A stretch of DNA of 64,000 nt from Haberlea rhodopensis (GCA_907163345.1 CAJQUN010000002.1:41827754-41891753), one strand, 5' to 3'. Shown: positions 1 to 10,319, counted from the first letter of the stretch. Numbers and translations: made by a program. Notes: a model not told the origin generated them from the letters alone.

Positions 1-311
1 CGGGCATAGACAAAAGAACAGTAAACATCCACAGGCAAGAAAGGCGCAGAGACACGAAGGTGGACCAGTTGCCTGTGATCGAAGAGGATATCAGCCTTAA
101 CCTCATCCACTAAAAAAATCCAAATATGACCCGAGACATTGGAAATGATACGATTGAAACCAAATATGCGGGACATATAGGAAGCATCAAGCGGGATCAT
201 GGGTTCTAGAATGGCAACAATCTGAACATGCTTAGATCTAACCAAAAAGCTAAGCCGCCGCCGAGACTTGGAGTTGCCAAGTCCCCTAATGTTCCAAATG
301 AGGCCATTCAT
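1..311 (-). CDS. LINE ORF2 N-terminus: APE-type endonuclease (partial)
   Basis: Translation from the ATG at 309-311 on the minus strand begins MNGLIWNIRGLGNSKSRRR and continues with a segment containing ILEPMIP, VSGHIWIFL and, near the window edge, PVDVYCSFVYA. The opening WNIRGLG motif and the E of the ILEP segment are hallmarks of the exonuclease-endonuclease-phosphatase domain at the start of plant LINE ORF2, which nicks target DNA before reverse transcription. About 103 codons are open; the rest, including reverse transcriptase, is outside the window. No stop occurs in the visible part. Confidence 0.8.
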   Translation of the reverse strand, partial: MNGLIWNIRGLGNSKSRRRLSFLVRSKHVQIVAILEPMIPLDASYMSRIFGFNRIISNVSGHIWIFLVDEVKADILFDHRQLVHLRVSAPFLPVDVYCSFVYA

Positions 312-568
312 GGAAGACAGGCAACAGGAGAGCCCGACTGTCTTCGCGTCACCCTTCGAGAGATCGAAGGGACATGCAACGATTCTTTCTTTCTTTTGAG
401 CTGAGAGACAGAGCGCTCAGCATCCATATCAGAATATATAAGCTCCCTACCATCGCAGGAATCTGAGCATCAGAGGGGGTCCGGGTCATCCTCATTGATG
501 GAGGACAGAGGAGCCAAAATGAGGGCCAGAGGAAGGACATCGGGATGAGAAGGGAAAAAATTGCTGTC
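309..568 (-). pseudogene. LINE ORF1 C-terminal tail with an in-frame stop
   Basis: On the minus strand one frame stays readable through this interval apart from a TGA at 470-472. It ends with a basic segment (VSQLKRKKESLHVP, then RRVTRRQSGSP) and a TGA that overlaps the ORF2 ATG as ATGA (308-311). Basic C-termini and short ORF1/ORF2 overlaps are usual in plant L1-type LINEs. ORF1 proteins normally bind the element RNA. No zinc knuckle is visible in the part present. The premature stop suggests a dead copy. Confidence 0.55.
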
Positions 569-633
569 CCAACCGAGGTTCCACTAGAACAATTGGTCTT
601 GGCCTTGAGGGCTCCAAGTTAGCCACACAACAA

Positions 634-745
634 CTCTTCCCGAGTTACAACGCTCTTCCCGAGCACACTACTCTTCCCGAGTACACAAGCTCTTCCCGAG
701 CACAATACTCTTCCCGAGTATACAAAGCTCTTCCCGAGCTACCAA
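634..745. repeat. Short tandem repeat CTCTTCCCGAG in Copia LTR
   Basis: Seven units with core CTCTTCCCGAG (last one CTCTTCACGAG), spaced by 5-6 nt, lie in the part of the LTR downstream of the TATA box in element orientation. The same block occurs in the other LTR at about 4,404-4,516. It is therefore part of the element rather than a recent expansion. Confidence 0.8.
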
Positions 746-1129
746 CACTCTTCACGAGTCTTCTTGGACTTAAGGGCTCCAAGGATAGCCACACACTTGC
801 ACCAACTAGACTTGTTGATGACTTTACAATTTTCCAACTTGCTTTGGTGTTGGAGGACCTTTACAATAAATTAAACCAACAAACACCTTCACGGTGTACT
901 CACACGAAGAAACACAAGACTCTAACAAAGAAAAGAATTACAAGCTCCAATACAACAACAATGTATGGAGATTGCAATGCAATATGAATTTGAATTGATC
1001 AAGGCTTTGTAGAAGTTTGTAGACTTGTTTCTTAGCTTCAAAATGCTCCAAAGCATCCATATTTATAGTGTAGAAGGCCTCCAAGGCTCCTACTAGCCGT
1101 TGCTTCAAATAAGGCTTGAATCACTCCTC

Positions 1130-1566
1130 GATCGCCTCGGACATCGCCTCGGGCGATCACCATCGCTGCGCCCCAACGGTCACCAAAAATCACGCATCGC
1201 CTCAGGCGATCGCTGGATCGCCTCAGGCGATCCAGAGCAAAAATCAAGGCCGTAGCCTCAGCTCCTTCAAATCTTGCATCGCCTCAAACGAACTCCAGAT
1301 CGCCTCGTTCGTGCCATCGCCTCGGGCGTTCAGCCCATCGCCTCGGGTGATCTTCCTGCGCATGCCCGCGCCATGCCTCGGCGTCGCTTCAGTCGATGTG
1401 CGGGGGCGAAGTCCCTGTGGCTGCCATCGCCTCAGGCGTTGGTCACCATCGCCTGGGGCGATCTTCCTCGCATGCTCGCCTAGCCATCGCCTCTGTCGAT
1501 GTGCGTGGCGATGCCCCTCCTGGCACCCATCGCCTGGGGCGATGATCACCATCGCCTGGGGCGATC
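1130..1566. repeat. Cluster of GC-rich palindromes in Copia LTR U3
   Basis: About a dozen copies of an imperfect palindrome with form ATCGCCTNRGGCGAT (for example ATCGCCTCAGGCGATC and CATCGCCTGGGGCGATG) occur here and at the matching place in the other LTR (about 4,900-5,320). In element orientation they lie upstream of the TATA-like box, in U3. Clustered palindromes in the LTR are a described Sirevirus feature, thought to be regulatory. The base composition is strikingly GC-rich against the AT-rich surroundings. Confidence 0.75.
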
Positions 1567-1743
1567 CAGGCCAGAATATGCACACTTGATTTTCTTCAAT
1601 CCAAACCACTTTTCATCACTTAATCTGCACACTAAGTAGATGCATTAGTATAACAAACACAAGTTTTGTTGATCATCAAAACTCAAAGATTGACTGGGGA
1701 TAATTTAACGCATTAAACGCAACCATGCGTTTAAGGCTCAACA

Positions 1744-1981
1744 ATCTCCCCCTTTTTGATGATCACAAAACTTGATAAACTTGAATAAGTAATATGCATG
1801 AAATGTGAGTAAAAATAACTCCCCCTTAACAATTGCATAACACATACAAGTTATCAAGTAAATCAATAAACAAATAACTCTCCCCCTCAAACCATGCATA
1901 CATAAGCTCTCCCCCTTAAACTATGCATGTATTAGGGTTCAAGTTTATGACAAAATTCTCCCCCTTTTTGTGATAATCAAA
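1744..1981 (-). other. Multiplied polypurine tract next to Copia 3' LTR
   Basis: On the minus strand the tract AAAAAGGGGGAGAT ends exactly where the LTR begins (TGTTGAG). Four more PPT-like motifs follow within 240 bp, at about 1818, 1879, 1906 and 1957 (plus-strand forms CTCCCCCTT and TCTCCCCCT). The furthest one again carries the context with TTTTTGTGATAATCAA. Multiple PPT copies upstream of the 3' LTR are a known hallmark of Sirevirus Copia elements; the PPT primes plus-strand DNA synthesis. Confidence 0.75.
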
Positions 1982-2425
1982 AAGCATAAAATTCAAATAA
2001 ACATGGCATAATTTATATGTTGACATATAGCTTCAAATTACACATGTTCCTCATCAAACAAGATTAAATTATATAGAGGTGAATCACTACCATGTGTTTA
2101 AGGTACTCAACAATTAATTCTAAAGGTTGCAATGTGTGCATATGTTCATGCATTCATGCCAAAAACAAGATAATAAAAATATCAAGGTATTATAACAAAT
2201 CATATACTTGCACATTTTCACATAGCATATTCAAATTTGAATGCAAAGCATATCAAGCTACTTACTATAAAAAGATAAGCATACATCATGCATTAACCAA
2301 TTATGCTAAGGGGTTATGCATTTTACTCCAATGAATATTGAGCTTCAATATTTATTGATCACAATTAATTTGTGCCAATGAATTTTGAAATTTCTCTTTT
2401 AACATGTAAAAAAAAGATTTTACCC
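1982..2425. other. Non-coding interior of the Copia element
   Basis: AT-rich sequence between the end of gag and the PPT cluster. I see no protease, integrase or reverse transcriptase motif in any frame. This is where pol would lie in an autonomous relative. Confidence 0.6.
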
Positions 2426-4084
2426 TCAATGACAAGAGTTCGTTCTTGTCATAGGTCCAACGCCTCGAGCCTCTTCTATAGTTGTGAATAGTACAAACTC
2501 CTCCTTTGAGTTGCTTGGCCCTTCATCCTTCATTCCATTCTTGTCCCTACAAGACAAATTTACAATTGGAGGAACTTTGGTACCCATTTGATTTTTGGGT
2601 CCTAGGGGGTTAACTTTCAATGGCACTTTTGGAATCCATTTCCACCTCTTATTAGGTTGGTATTGGATTCTAGCAAATATACATTTGTTCTTGGTATGAC
2701 CATTTTTGCAACAATAGTTACAAGTAATAGAATCATGCTTTGCTTTAGCCAACAAGCTAGAAAAGGATTTTAATTTGCTTGAGTAGCCTAACCCGGCTTT
2801 GTCAAAGCTACAACGTTGTAAGCCAAGCAATTCATTCATCTTTAAACTACTATCACTAAACTTGGCAAGAGAAGTCTTTAAATCAAGCACTTGATTTTTC
2901 AAAATAATATTTTCTTCTTCCTTCTTAGCCAAGTCTAGTTTAAGTACTTTGTTGCTCTTCTTGGTTTTACCAAGACAATCAATGAGTTCATTATAAGCAT
3001 CTAATAATTCATCATAAGATGGTACCTCATCATCATCTTCTTCATCTCCAAGAGCCATTAGACAAAGATTTTTGGCTTCTTCTTCATCGGAGTCGCTATC
3101 ACTCCATGTAGCTATAAACGCCTTCTTCTTGCCTTTGTCCTCATTCTTCTTCCTAGGACATTTGTTAGCATAATGGCCTATGTCTCGACAATTGTAACAA
3201 GTTACCTCATTTTTGGATTCTTGTTTGGTGGCATTGGAGGTCTTTGACTTGCTATGTTTGTTGAAGAGCTTCTTGAACTTCTTTGTGAACAACCTCATCT
3301 CTTCATCATCATCATCTTCTTCATCATCGGAATGGTCTTTCCTTCCAACCAAGGCAATCCCATTTCTTTTTTATCTATCATCCTCCTTCACTTCTCTCCT
3401 TGTGGCAACTTCAAGCTCATGGGTCACCAAGGTGCCATGGAGCTCATCAAGATCATAAGATGCGTTCTCCCCTTTGTTGGACTCGATGATGGCCGTCCTC
3501 TTTGTATCCCATTCTTTAGGTAAGGCCCTTAGTGCTCTCCTCCATATTTGCTTTGGAGGGTATTTTTCTCCAAGTTGGGCAAGCTCATTTATGATAAGGG
3601 TGAGCCTCCTAAACATGGAATCAACTTCTTATCCGGACTCCATCTCAAAGGTTTCATACTTGAGTTGCAATAGATCAATCCTGGTCTCCTTTACTTGATT
3701 AGTGCCCTCATGACAAATTTGCAATTTGTCCCAAATTTCCTTTGCCGTTGAGCACATTGAGACCCGGTCGTACTCCTTCATATCTAAAGCACAATGCAAA
3801 ATATTAATAACTTTAGCATTTTGTGAAATTAAAATCATATCCGCTCTAGTGAAATCATCCATTTATTTGGGAACACTAATTCCCCCAACTTCCTTTAAAG
3901 GAATATGTGGACCTTTCACTATGATTTTCCATAGATCATAATCTACGGATTGGATATATAGAGAAATTCTATTTTTCCAATAACCGTAGTTATCACCCGT
4001 GAAAAGCGGAGGGCGATTCGTCGATTGACCTTGAGCAAACTCATTTACTAGATTACCCATAAAAAGATTTTGATTTAAAAACAA
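2426..4084 (-). pseudogene. Copia gag with three in-frame stops
   Basis: One continuous minus-strand frame of about 553 codons is broken by TAA at 3863-3865, at about 3629-3631 and at about 3371-3373, with no frameshift. The N-terminal part has the UBN2/DUF4219-type gag core (NYGYWKNRISLYIQS, later KEIWDKLQICHEGT). A CCHC zinc knuckle (CYNCRDIGHYANKC) follows, then an acidic stretch, a predicted coiled segment and a second CxxC...HxxxxC motif (CNYCCKNGHTKNKC). Gag forms the virus-like particle and packages element RNA. The start is ~24 nt past the primer-binding site. The stops mean this copy cannot make full Gag without readthrough. Confidence 0.85.
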
Positions 4085-4092
4085 AAATCAAA

Positions 4093-4106
4093 TGGCTCTG
4101 ATACCA
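4093..4106 (-). other. Primer-binding site, initiator tRNA-Met type
   Basis: The minus strand reads TGGTATCAGAGCCA, complementary to the 3' end of plant initiator tRNA-Met, the usual primer of plant Copia elements. It sits 2 nt inside the 5' LTR boundary at 4109 and fixes the orientation of the element. Confidence 0.9.
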
Positions 4107-4108
4107 CT

Positions 4109-5497
4109 TGTTGGAATCGAAAAGGGGGGTGAATGAGATTCATTGGCTACTTTAGCTTTTTAAAATGAGTTTGAAAAATAAAATAGTTTTGCGCTTTGCG
4201 GAAGCCTTTAGTCAATCGATAAATAAAACGAATAAGTAAATAAATGCGTAAAGGAATAATGCGGTAAATAACAAAAGGATTTGTTATAGAAGTTCAGGCG
4301 ATGAATCGCCTACGTCTCCTCTTCCCGGTTAGATAACCTCCAACCGAGGTTCCACTAGAACAATTGGTCTTGGCCTTGAGGGCTCCAAGTTAGCCACACA
4401 ACAACTCTTCCCGAGTTACAACGCTCTTCCCGAGCACACTACTCTTCCCGAGTACACAAGCTCTTCCCGAGCACAATACTCTTCCCGAGTATACAAAGCT
4501 CTTCCCGAGCTACCAACACTCTTCACGAGTCTTCTTGGCCTTAAGGGCTCCAAGGATAGCCACACACTTGCACCAACTAGACTTGTTGATGACTTTACAA
4601 TTTTCCAACTTGCTTTGGTGTTGGAGGACCTTTACAATAAATTAAACCAACAAACACCTTCACGGTGTACTCACACGAAGAAACACAAGACTCTAACAAA
4701 GAAAAGAATTACAAGCTCCAATACAACAACAATGTATGGAGATTGCAATGCAATATGAATTTGAATTGATCAAGGCTTTGTAGAAGTTTGTAGACTTGTT
4801 TCTTAGCTTCAAAATGCTCCAAAGCATCCATATTTATAGTGTAGAAGGTCTCCAAGGCTCCTACTAGCCGTTGCTTCAAATAAGGCTTGAATCACTCCTC
4901 GATCGCCTCGGACATCGCCTCGGGCGATCACCATCGCCGCGCCCCAACGGTCACCAAAAATCACGCATCGCCTCAGGCGATCGCTGGATCGCCTCAGGCG
5001 ATCCAGAGCAAAAATCAAGGCCGTAGCCTCAGCTCCTTCAAATCTTGCATCGCCTCAAACGAACTCCAGATCGCCTCGGGCGTTCAGCCCATCGCCTCGG
5101 GCGATCTTCCTGCGCATGCCCGCGCCATGCCTCGGCGTCGCTTCAGTCGATGTGCGGGGGCGAAGTCCCTGTGGCTGCCATCGCCTCAGGCGTTGGTCAC
5201 CATCGCCTGGGGCGATCTTCCTCGCATGCTCGCCTAGCCATCGTCTCTGTCGATGTGCGTGGCGATGCCCCTCCTGGCACCCATCGCCTGGGGCGATGAT
5301 CACCATCGCCTGGGGCGATCCAGGCCAGAATATGTACACTTGATTTTCTTCAATCCAAACCACTTTTCATCACTTAATCTGCACACTAAGTAGATGCATT
5401 AGTATAACAAACACAAGTTTTGTTGATCATCAAAACTCAAAGATTGACTGGGGATAATTTAACGCATTAAACGCAACCATGCGTTTAAGGCTCAACA
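4109..5497 (-). repeat. Copia 5' LTR, complete (1,389 bp)
   Basis: The repeat starts TGTTGG and ends CAACA on the plus strand, giving a 5-bp inverted end (TGTTG/CAACA). The PBS lies 2 nt to its left. Beyond 5497 the sequence is Athila-like interior (compare 43,470 onward), so this is an insertion boundary. The matching target duplication at the other end has been lost from view. Confidence 0.85.
4831..4839 (-). promoter_or_regulatory. TATA-like box of the Copia 5' LTR
   Basis: The minus strand reads CACTATAAATATGG here, in the middle of the LTR and downstream of the palindrome cluster. The same box is at 1060-1068 in the other LTR. Position and sequence fit an LTR promoter; transcription would run leftward through gag. 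Confidence 0.5.
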
Positions 5498-6214
5498 GGT
5501 AGGATGATAAGCTAGTCAAGAAATGTTGAATGGGGGTCTTTAGTATGCTTAGCATACTACCATTCTTTTACATTTAAGGCTCAAAATAGGTACTAGAGAA
5601 TGATTTTGTTTACATGGTAGGCTTGAAAGGCTCAAACGCATCAAAGATTGCCTATATCATTTTCATGTTTGCAAGTAGTCTAGACATACGCCTCAAAGAG
5701 CATGTAGTTAAGTTCTAGCATGTATTAGAGACTTCTTAAGACTATTACAAAGTTCACACAATCTTCACTAAGCTATGCACACTTCACAAACCATGACAAA
5801 TAATGTGCTCAAAATATTCAACTTACTAAGTCAAAGCAAAATTTGCATTAGAGTTCAAAGTGTTCCAAGGTTAACAATTCACCTATGTTCAAAAGCATGC
5901 ATGATATCAATTAGGTTCCATCATGGGCTAGTGATTCTAAGCATGTGTTCATTACTAGCTATGAGCTCAAAATTTTCAAATTTTTTGATTTTTTTGTATT
6001 TTTGTAATAGAAAAGCAATAACAAGCCACTAATCCCTCCCCCATACTTAAATCTTACATTGTCCCCAATGTAAGACAAAATACAAGAGAAGAGAAAAGTC
6101 TAACTATTAAAGCAATAAAAATTAAAATAAAAGGGAGAAAGGAAACTAACTCCCATTGGGTTGCCTCCCAAGCAGCGCCTCTGTTTAACGTCGGTGGCCC
6201 GACGCTATCCTCTA
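5498..6214. other. Non-coding 3' interior of the Athila-like element
   Basis: This stretch resembles 43,470-44,170 in the second element, including a TATGCTTAGCATA-type palindrome near 5,548 and a long run ending in GTCCCCAATGTAAG. A conserved block at 6158-6205 (GGTTGCCTCCCAAGC, then TTTAACGTCGGTGG) is shared with the second element at 44,126-44,172 and resembles a motif common after gag in Athila-type elements. No open frame of note. Confidence 0.6.
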
Positions 6215-8680
6215 TCAAGGTGGTTGATGCAGTGTTGCTCTATCCTTCCTTAACCACCTCAATATCTTCTTCACTCCTCGGTATTTCGGCTTGTTGCCCT
6301 TTGAGTGGTCGTCCTCAGTCTTTACTCCTTCGGCACGTGATTGACATGGTCGATCAGGAGGGTGCTTCTTTCCAACGGTACGATCCTGCAATTGAGAAAT
6401 AAGAGGGTCAGCAATATCATGAGTAGATAAAGCAGCAATAGTATGAACAGTATGCACAGGAGGAGGATTCATTCCTCTCTTCTCGTCATGGCCATCAGTA
6501 GCCTTTCCCATTTCCCACAACTCATCATTATCAAAATCAGAATCATAGTCGTCATGTACATCAATAGCGTAACTAGAATGCTCAAGAGGTTTAATGGGTT
6601 CATACATGTTGAATTTTTCAATTTCACCATTAGACTCCATGGTTATCAAACCGCTATTCATATTGATTACTGAGTTTGATGATTTCAAGAATGGTCTTCC
6701 TAAAATAATTAGACTAGAAGGATCACCATTTCTCATGTCTAAGACATAGAAATCGGCTGTGAAGACCAAGTTCTCTACATGCACAACTACGTCCTCAATT
6801 ATCCCCTTAGGTATGACCATGGATTTATCAGCTAAGTGAATAACTGCTCTATTTCTTTTTAAAGGTCCCATCTTCAGTTGAGAGTACATTGAGTAAGGCA
6901 AGACATTTATGGACGACCCTAAATCGAGCATAGCCTTCTCAATCCTTATAGACCTAATCTCACATGGGATGAAGAACATACCTGGATCCTTGCATTTAAT
7001 GGGGATGCTTCTTTGGTTATCCGCCGAAACATTGTCATTGAGCTTGACCTTGGGCTGCCCCTTGTGTTCCTTGCTTCGATCCTCTTTCACGGTTTCATGC
7101 AATGGGACTTGCTCTTTGCAGCGTGGACTCATCTCGTAGAGGCCTTTGAGTCCGGCACCTTTCCTATTGTCTTTCAATGCTTGGGGGAAAGGGGGTGATT
7201 CTTTATATTCAGAAAGTTTGTGGTACTTACCTCGTGGTTCCTCCCCTTGCATTGGCTCTTCAACATCTGTCTCTGTCTCCGTCATCTCTTCTTTTTGGGG
7301 TGGTGTCAGTACCACCTTTTCTTCAACTGCATCTTCATTCACATTCACTGTGATAGCACTCACATTTTCCCGGGGGTTCATCTCTGGTTGTGACAGCAGT
7401 CCATTTGAAATCCTTGCTTCGATCTTGCTGATTGAAGTTGCCAATTGTCCCATCTGTGTTGTCAAGCTCTGGATGCTTGCCCTCGTCTCCTGTTGAAATT
7501 GCAAGCTATTTTCAGCAATAATTTTAATGCTATGTTCTAACCTGTCAGAAGGAGGGTGCACTGGCGGTGGTGGAGGTCGCCGATATGGCGGTCTGTAGGG
7601 TGGAGGTTGGTGCATCTGTGGGTTGCCATATCCTTGGTTCGGATGGTCCCCCCACCCTTGATTGTAGTTGTTTGGTGGATGGTCATAATTCCTTTGTGGG
7701 GGGCCTGGGAATCCTCCTGCAGCATTTACGTTCTCCGTGGTTGTCTCTTGTAGTGAGGGGCATGCGTCTGTGGAATGGTTCGCAGCCAGACAGATTCCAC
7801 ACGGTTTTGTCTTTCCTACATTTCCACCTGCCATACCACGCACAAGAAAAGTGAGGTCTATCAGTTGTTGTTCTAAGTTTGATACGTTTACCTCTTTTCT
7901 TTGCGGTTGCCCATTGCGAACAGATCCGAATTGTTGGGAGTTGGCCGCCATGTTAGCTATCAACCTTCTAGCTTCCTCCGCTGTTTTATCTATGAATGCT
8001 CCTCCGCTTGCCGCATCCACTAAGTTCCTGTCAGAAGAAAGTAAACCTTCATAAAAGTATTGGATGAGAAGGTGTTCACTTATCTGGTGTTGTGGACAAC
8101 TTGCGCACAACTTCTTGAATCTCTCCCAGTACTCGTGTAGTGATTCCTCGTAGAGCTGCTTCACACCATATATCTCTTTCCTCAAGTTCGTTGCCCGTGA
8201 AGCTGGGAAGTACTTTTCTAGGAATACTCTTTGTAAGTCAGACCACGTGGTGATCGATCCGGATGGTAAGTAGAAGAGCCAGTCTTTTGCAGCGTCCTTT
8301 AGAGAAAACGGGAACGCTCTTAGCTTTATTTGATCCTCAGTGATTCCGGTCGGCTTCATGGTAGTGCACACCACGTGGAATTCCATCAGATGCTTATGCG
8401 GGTTTTCACCTGCAAGACCATGAAAAGCTGGCAATAAGTGAATTAAACTAGATTTAAGTTCGAAGTTTATGTTATTGGCCAGAGCAGGGAAACTGATGCA
8501 GAGCGGTTATTGATCCAAGTTAGGATTTGCGAGCTGCCTCAAGCTTTGATTTGCAGCCATGTTGTTCCTTTCTTCCTCTTCAAGCAGCCTTGCTTCTCTC
8601 CTTCTCTGATGTAGCGTCCTCTCAATCTCAGGATCGTAGTGAAAGTTATCTTCGTGATTGAACGATCCACCTGTACTCAT
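6215..8680 (-). pseudogene. Athila-like gag-protease polyprotein with one in-frame stop
   Basis: The frame opens with MSTGGSFNHEDNFHYDPE at 8680 and is interrupted only by TAA at 8507-8509; 739 further codons are open. Domains in order are a retrotrans_gag capsid core (DAAKDWLFYLP, SLHEYWERFKKLC), a CCHC knuckle (CGICLAANHSTDAC), a proline-rich segment (YRPPYRRPPPPPVHPP), a coiled region and a retropepsin-like domain with MLDLGSSINVLP and LIILGRPFL. The catalytic box reads DLGSS, close to the DLGAS typical of this clade. The ORF ends before any polymerase. Gag would build particles and the protease process them; enzymes for copying would have to come from another element. Confidence 0.85.
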
Positions 8681-8740
8681 TAACAAACCAAAGTAGTAAT
8701 GCGGGATAAAAAAAAAAATCGACACAAATAAATGTTGCCC

Positions 8741-8758
8741 TCCCCGGCAACGGCGCCA
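8741..8758 (-). other. Primer-binding site, tRNA-Asp type
   Basis: The minus strand reads TGGCGCCGTTGCCGGGGA, complementary to the 3' end of plant tRNA-Asp, the primer used by Athila and Tat-type elements. It lies 5 nt inside the LTR boundary at 8764, the same spacing as in the element at 45,192-45,215. Confidence 0.9.
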
Positions 8759-8763
8759 AAATT

Positions 8764-10262
8764 TGGTAGCGTTTATCGTGTACGCCCAAATTAACCCTTC
8801 TTCAGTTAATGACAAAATATGTAGTAGTGGAAGTAGGGATCGATCTCACAGGGAAGGTAAATTTATTTTGTGCCAAAAGCGAATAGTAACAAGGGGGTTT
8901 TAGGATGAATGATTACTACTAAGCAAATTCTAAAATTAAACTAATTAACGAGATTACTAAGATGAGTTAACTTATGAGAGTGAAGCGATTCTTGGTTTCC
9001 AGGTAACCGTACTTTTGGAAAATTATCTTTTAATCATCAAATCAAAACATTCGAATCCTTTCAATTATCTATCGATTGGAAATTCAATTCCTACTCATCT
9101 TATTCGTAGTCAAAGAGAAAACAGCATTCAATTCAACCCTTACCAAATCTCTAATCACCACTACAGCCGTTAATGATTAAATCAATGATAGTTTCAAAAC
9201 TAATGAGTTCGATAAATCTAATCAATGAAAACTACAGCCGTTAAAATTGATTACTCAACCGTTTCTCCTAAGAATTCAACAACACCTACAGCCGGTTAAT
9301 TATTGATCTTAGTTGTTTCTTAACAAACTATATGCAATTGAATATTAGGTGATCGGTCTAATACACAAACACAACAATCATGGAATTCGAAATTTAAGAA
9401 ACAAATTGAAATTGAAATCTAATTCAACAATCAAACCAAATTTTCATAAAAGGTTCAATTCCAAAAGCAGGTATCCCTTCAACCAAGAATCGAAGAGTTT
9501 TAGCCTAGCATAATTGAATCTAAAATCAACAACATATTATTCGAAAACATTAAAATAACAAAGGAAAAGAAATTACTAAGAATAGTCACGATTCCGGCTT
9601 GTCGATTCCGTTCTCGTTCTTCAAGCGTTCTTCACAAAAATTCAAAGAAGAAATATCTAAAATCTAAAAAATATTCTAAGGTATGAAATTATGCTTAATA
9701 TGAGGTAAAAATCGTGTATATGAAGTATGGAGGCTGATGGAGTAGGGTAAAATCCATGTGGAAAGGAAATAAATCAAGAATTTTGACTTTCCAAAATCAT
9801 ATTGGCGTAATTACGCCTAAAATGGCGTAACTACGCCTAAATTCCCGTAGCACTGGCGTAGGTACGCCTAGAAATGGCGTCTTTACGCCTGATTTTCCAT
9901 TTTTCTGGCGAGTTTTGTATTTTGGCCATAACTTTCACATACGAACTCCGAATTCGACGAGTCAGCTGTCCACGCGAAGATAACTCAAAGTTCTACAATT
10001 TATATATGGACCACATTTCCAAAACATGGCTGGAACATATAGAAATTTGAGGAGAAATGAGCAACATGTGTCTTGGATTCCGTTTTTTTCCTCTTTTCTT
10101 CAACTTTATTGCTTCTTTCATCATTTTAGCTTTGATTTGTTCACCTTTCCCTACATTTACACAAATATATGATTAGGTAGTATATGTATCAATTTATCCA
10201 TCAAAATATACCAAATCGTAGACAATTAAGCGTAATAGATGTGTCTATTTCTAGTCACATCA
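8764..10262 (-). repeat. Athila-like 5' LTR (1,499 bp)
   Basis: Begins TGGTAGCGTTTATCG and ends TAGTCACATCA on the plus strand. It is related to the 1,501-bp LTRs at 41,269 and 45,215 but clearly diverged. It contains a cluster of palindromes around TGGCGTAATTACGCC (9,803-9,892) and several CTACAGCCGTTAA repeats (9,160-9,300). Its partner LTR is not in the window. Confidence 0.85.
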
Positions 10263-10319
10263 ATTATGTAGGTGTTTACTGTTTAGACATCGAAACGTAA
10301 TGCATTTTCCCACCACCAT

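Larger units (their letters stand above)
1..568 (-). mobile_element. LINE (non-LTR retrotransposon), 5'-truncated, extends past the window
   Basis: Reading the minus strand gives the tail of a LINE ORF1 followed by the start of ORF2 with an endonuclease domain. The LINE runs leftward out of the window. Its 5' end at 568 directly abuts a Copia LTR that lacks its outer ~230 bp. The simplest reading is a 5'-truncated LINE inserted into that LTR, with the rest of the LTR beyond the left edge. LINEs copy from their 3' end and are commonly truncated at the 5' end, which fits. The target-site duplication cannot be checked because the LINE 3' end lies outside the window. Confidence 0.75.
569..1743 (-). 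repeat. Copia 3' LTR, outer end missing
   Basis: This matches 4340-5497 almost exactly. In element orientation the LTR starts at 1743 with TGTTGAG, immediately after a polypurine tract, and should end in CCAACA. The copy instead stops at 569, where LINE sequence begins, losing about 230 bp. A 17-bp segment near 1,305-1,325 is present here and absent from the other LTR. A TATA-like CTATAAATA lies on the minus strand at 1060-1068. Confidence 0.85.
569..5497 (-). mobile_element. Sirevirus-like Copia retrotransposon, non-autonomous (gag only)
   Basis: Two near-identical direct repeats (569-1743 and 4340-5497 within a full LTR at 4109-5497) flank an interior with a primer-binding site, a gag pseudogene on the minus strand and a multiplied polypurine tract. 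There is no protease, integrase or reverse transcriptase: only ~680 bp separate the gag stop from the 3' LTR. The overlapping LTR parts differ by about 6 substitutions and one 17-bp indel over ~1,160 bp (my count), so the insertion is fairly recent. The multiple PPT-like motifs and palindromic LTR repeats are features described for Sireviruses. It lies inside an Athila-like element, whose interior resumes at 5498. The left LTR is cut by the LINE at 568. Confidence 0.85.
5498..10262 (-). mobile_element. Non-autonomous Athila-like Ty3 element, left part displaced
   Basis: The order on the minus strand is 5' LTR (8764-10262), tRNA-Asp PBS, gag-protease ORF and a non-coding 3' interior cut at 5498 by the Copia insertion. 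No reverse transcriptase, RNase H or integrase is present. By comparison with the related complete element at 41,269-46,715, about 700 bp of interior and the 3' LTR are missing; they probably lie left of the window beyond the Copia and LINE insertions. Confidence 0.8.

Noticed and set aside
1116..1609. Overlapping open frames of 120-157 codons on both strands (also 4,887-5,363)
   Set aside because: They lie in the GC-rich palindrome cluster of the Copia LTR, where symmetric repeats keep several frames open; the peptides are repeats of one motif.
569..5497. Target-site duplication of the Copia element
   Set aside because: The outer end of the 3' LTR is missing, so only one flank can be seen.
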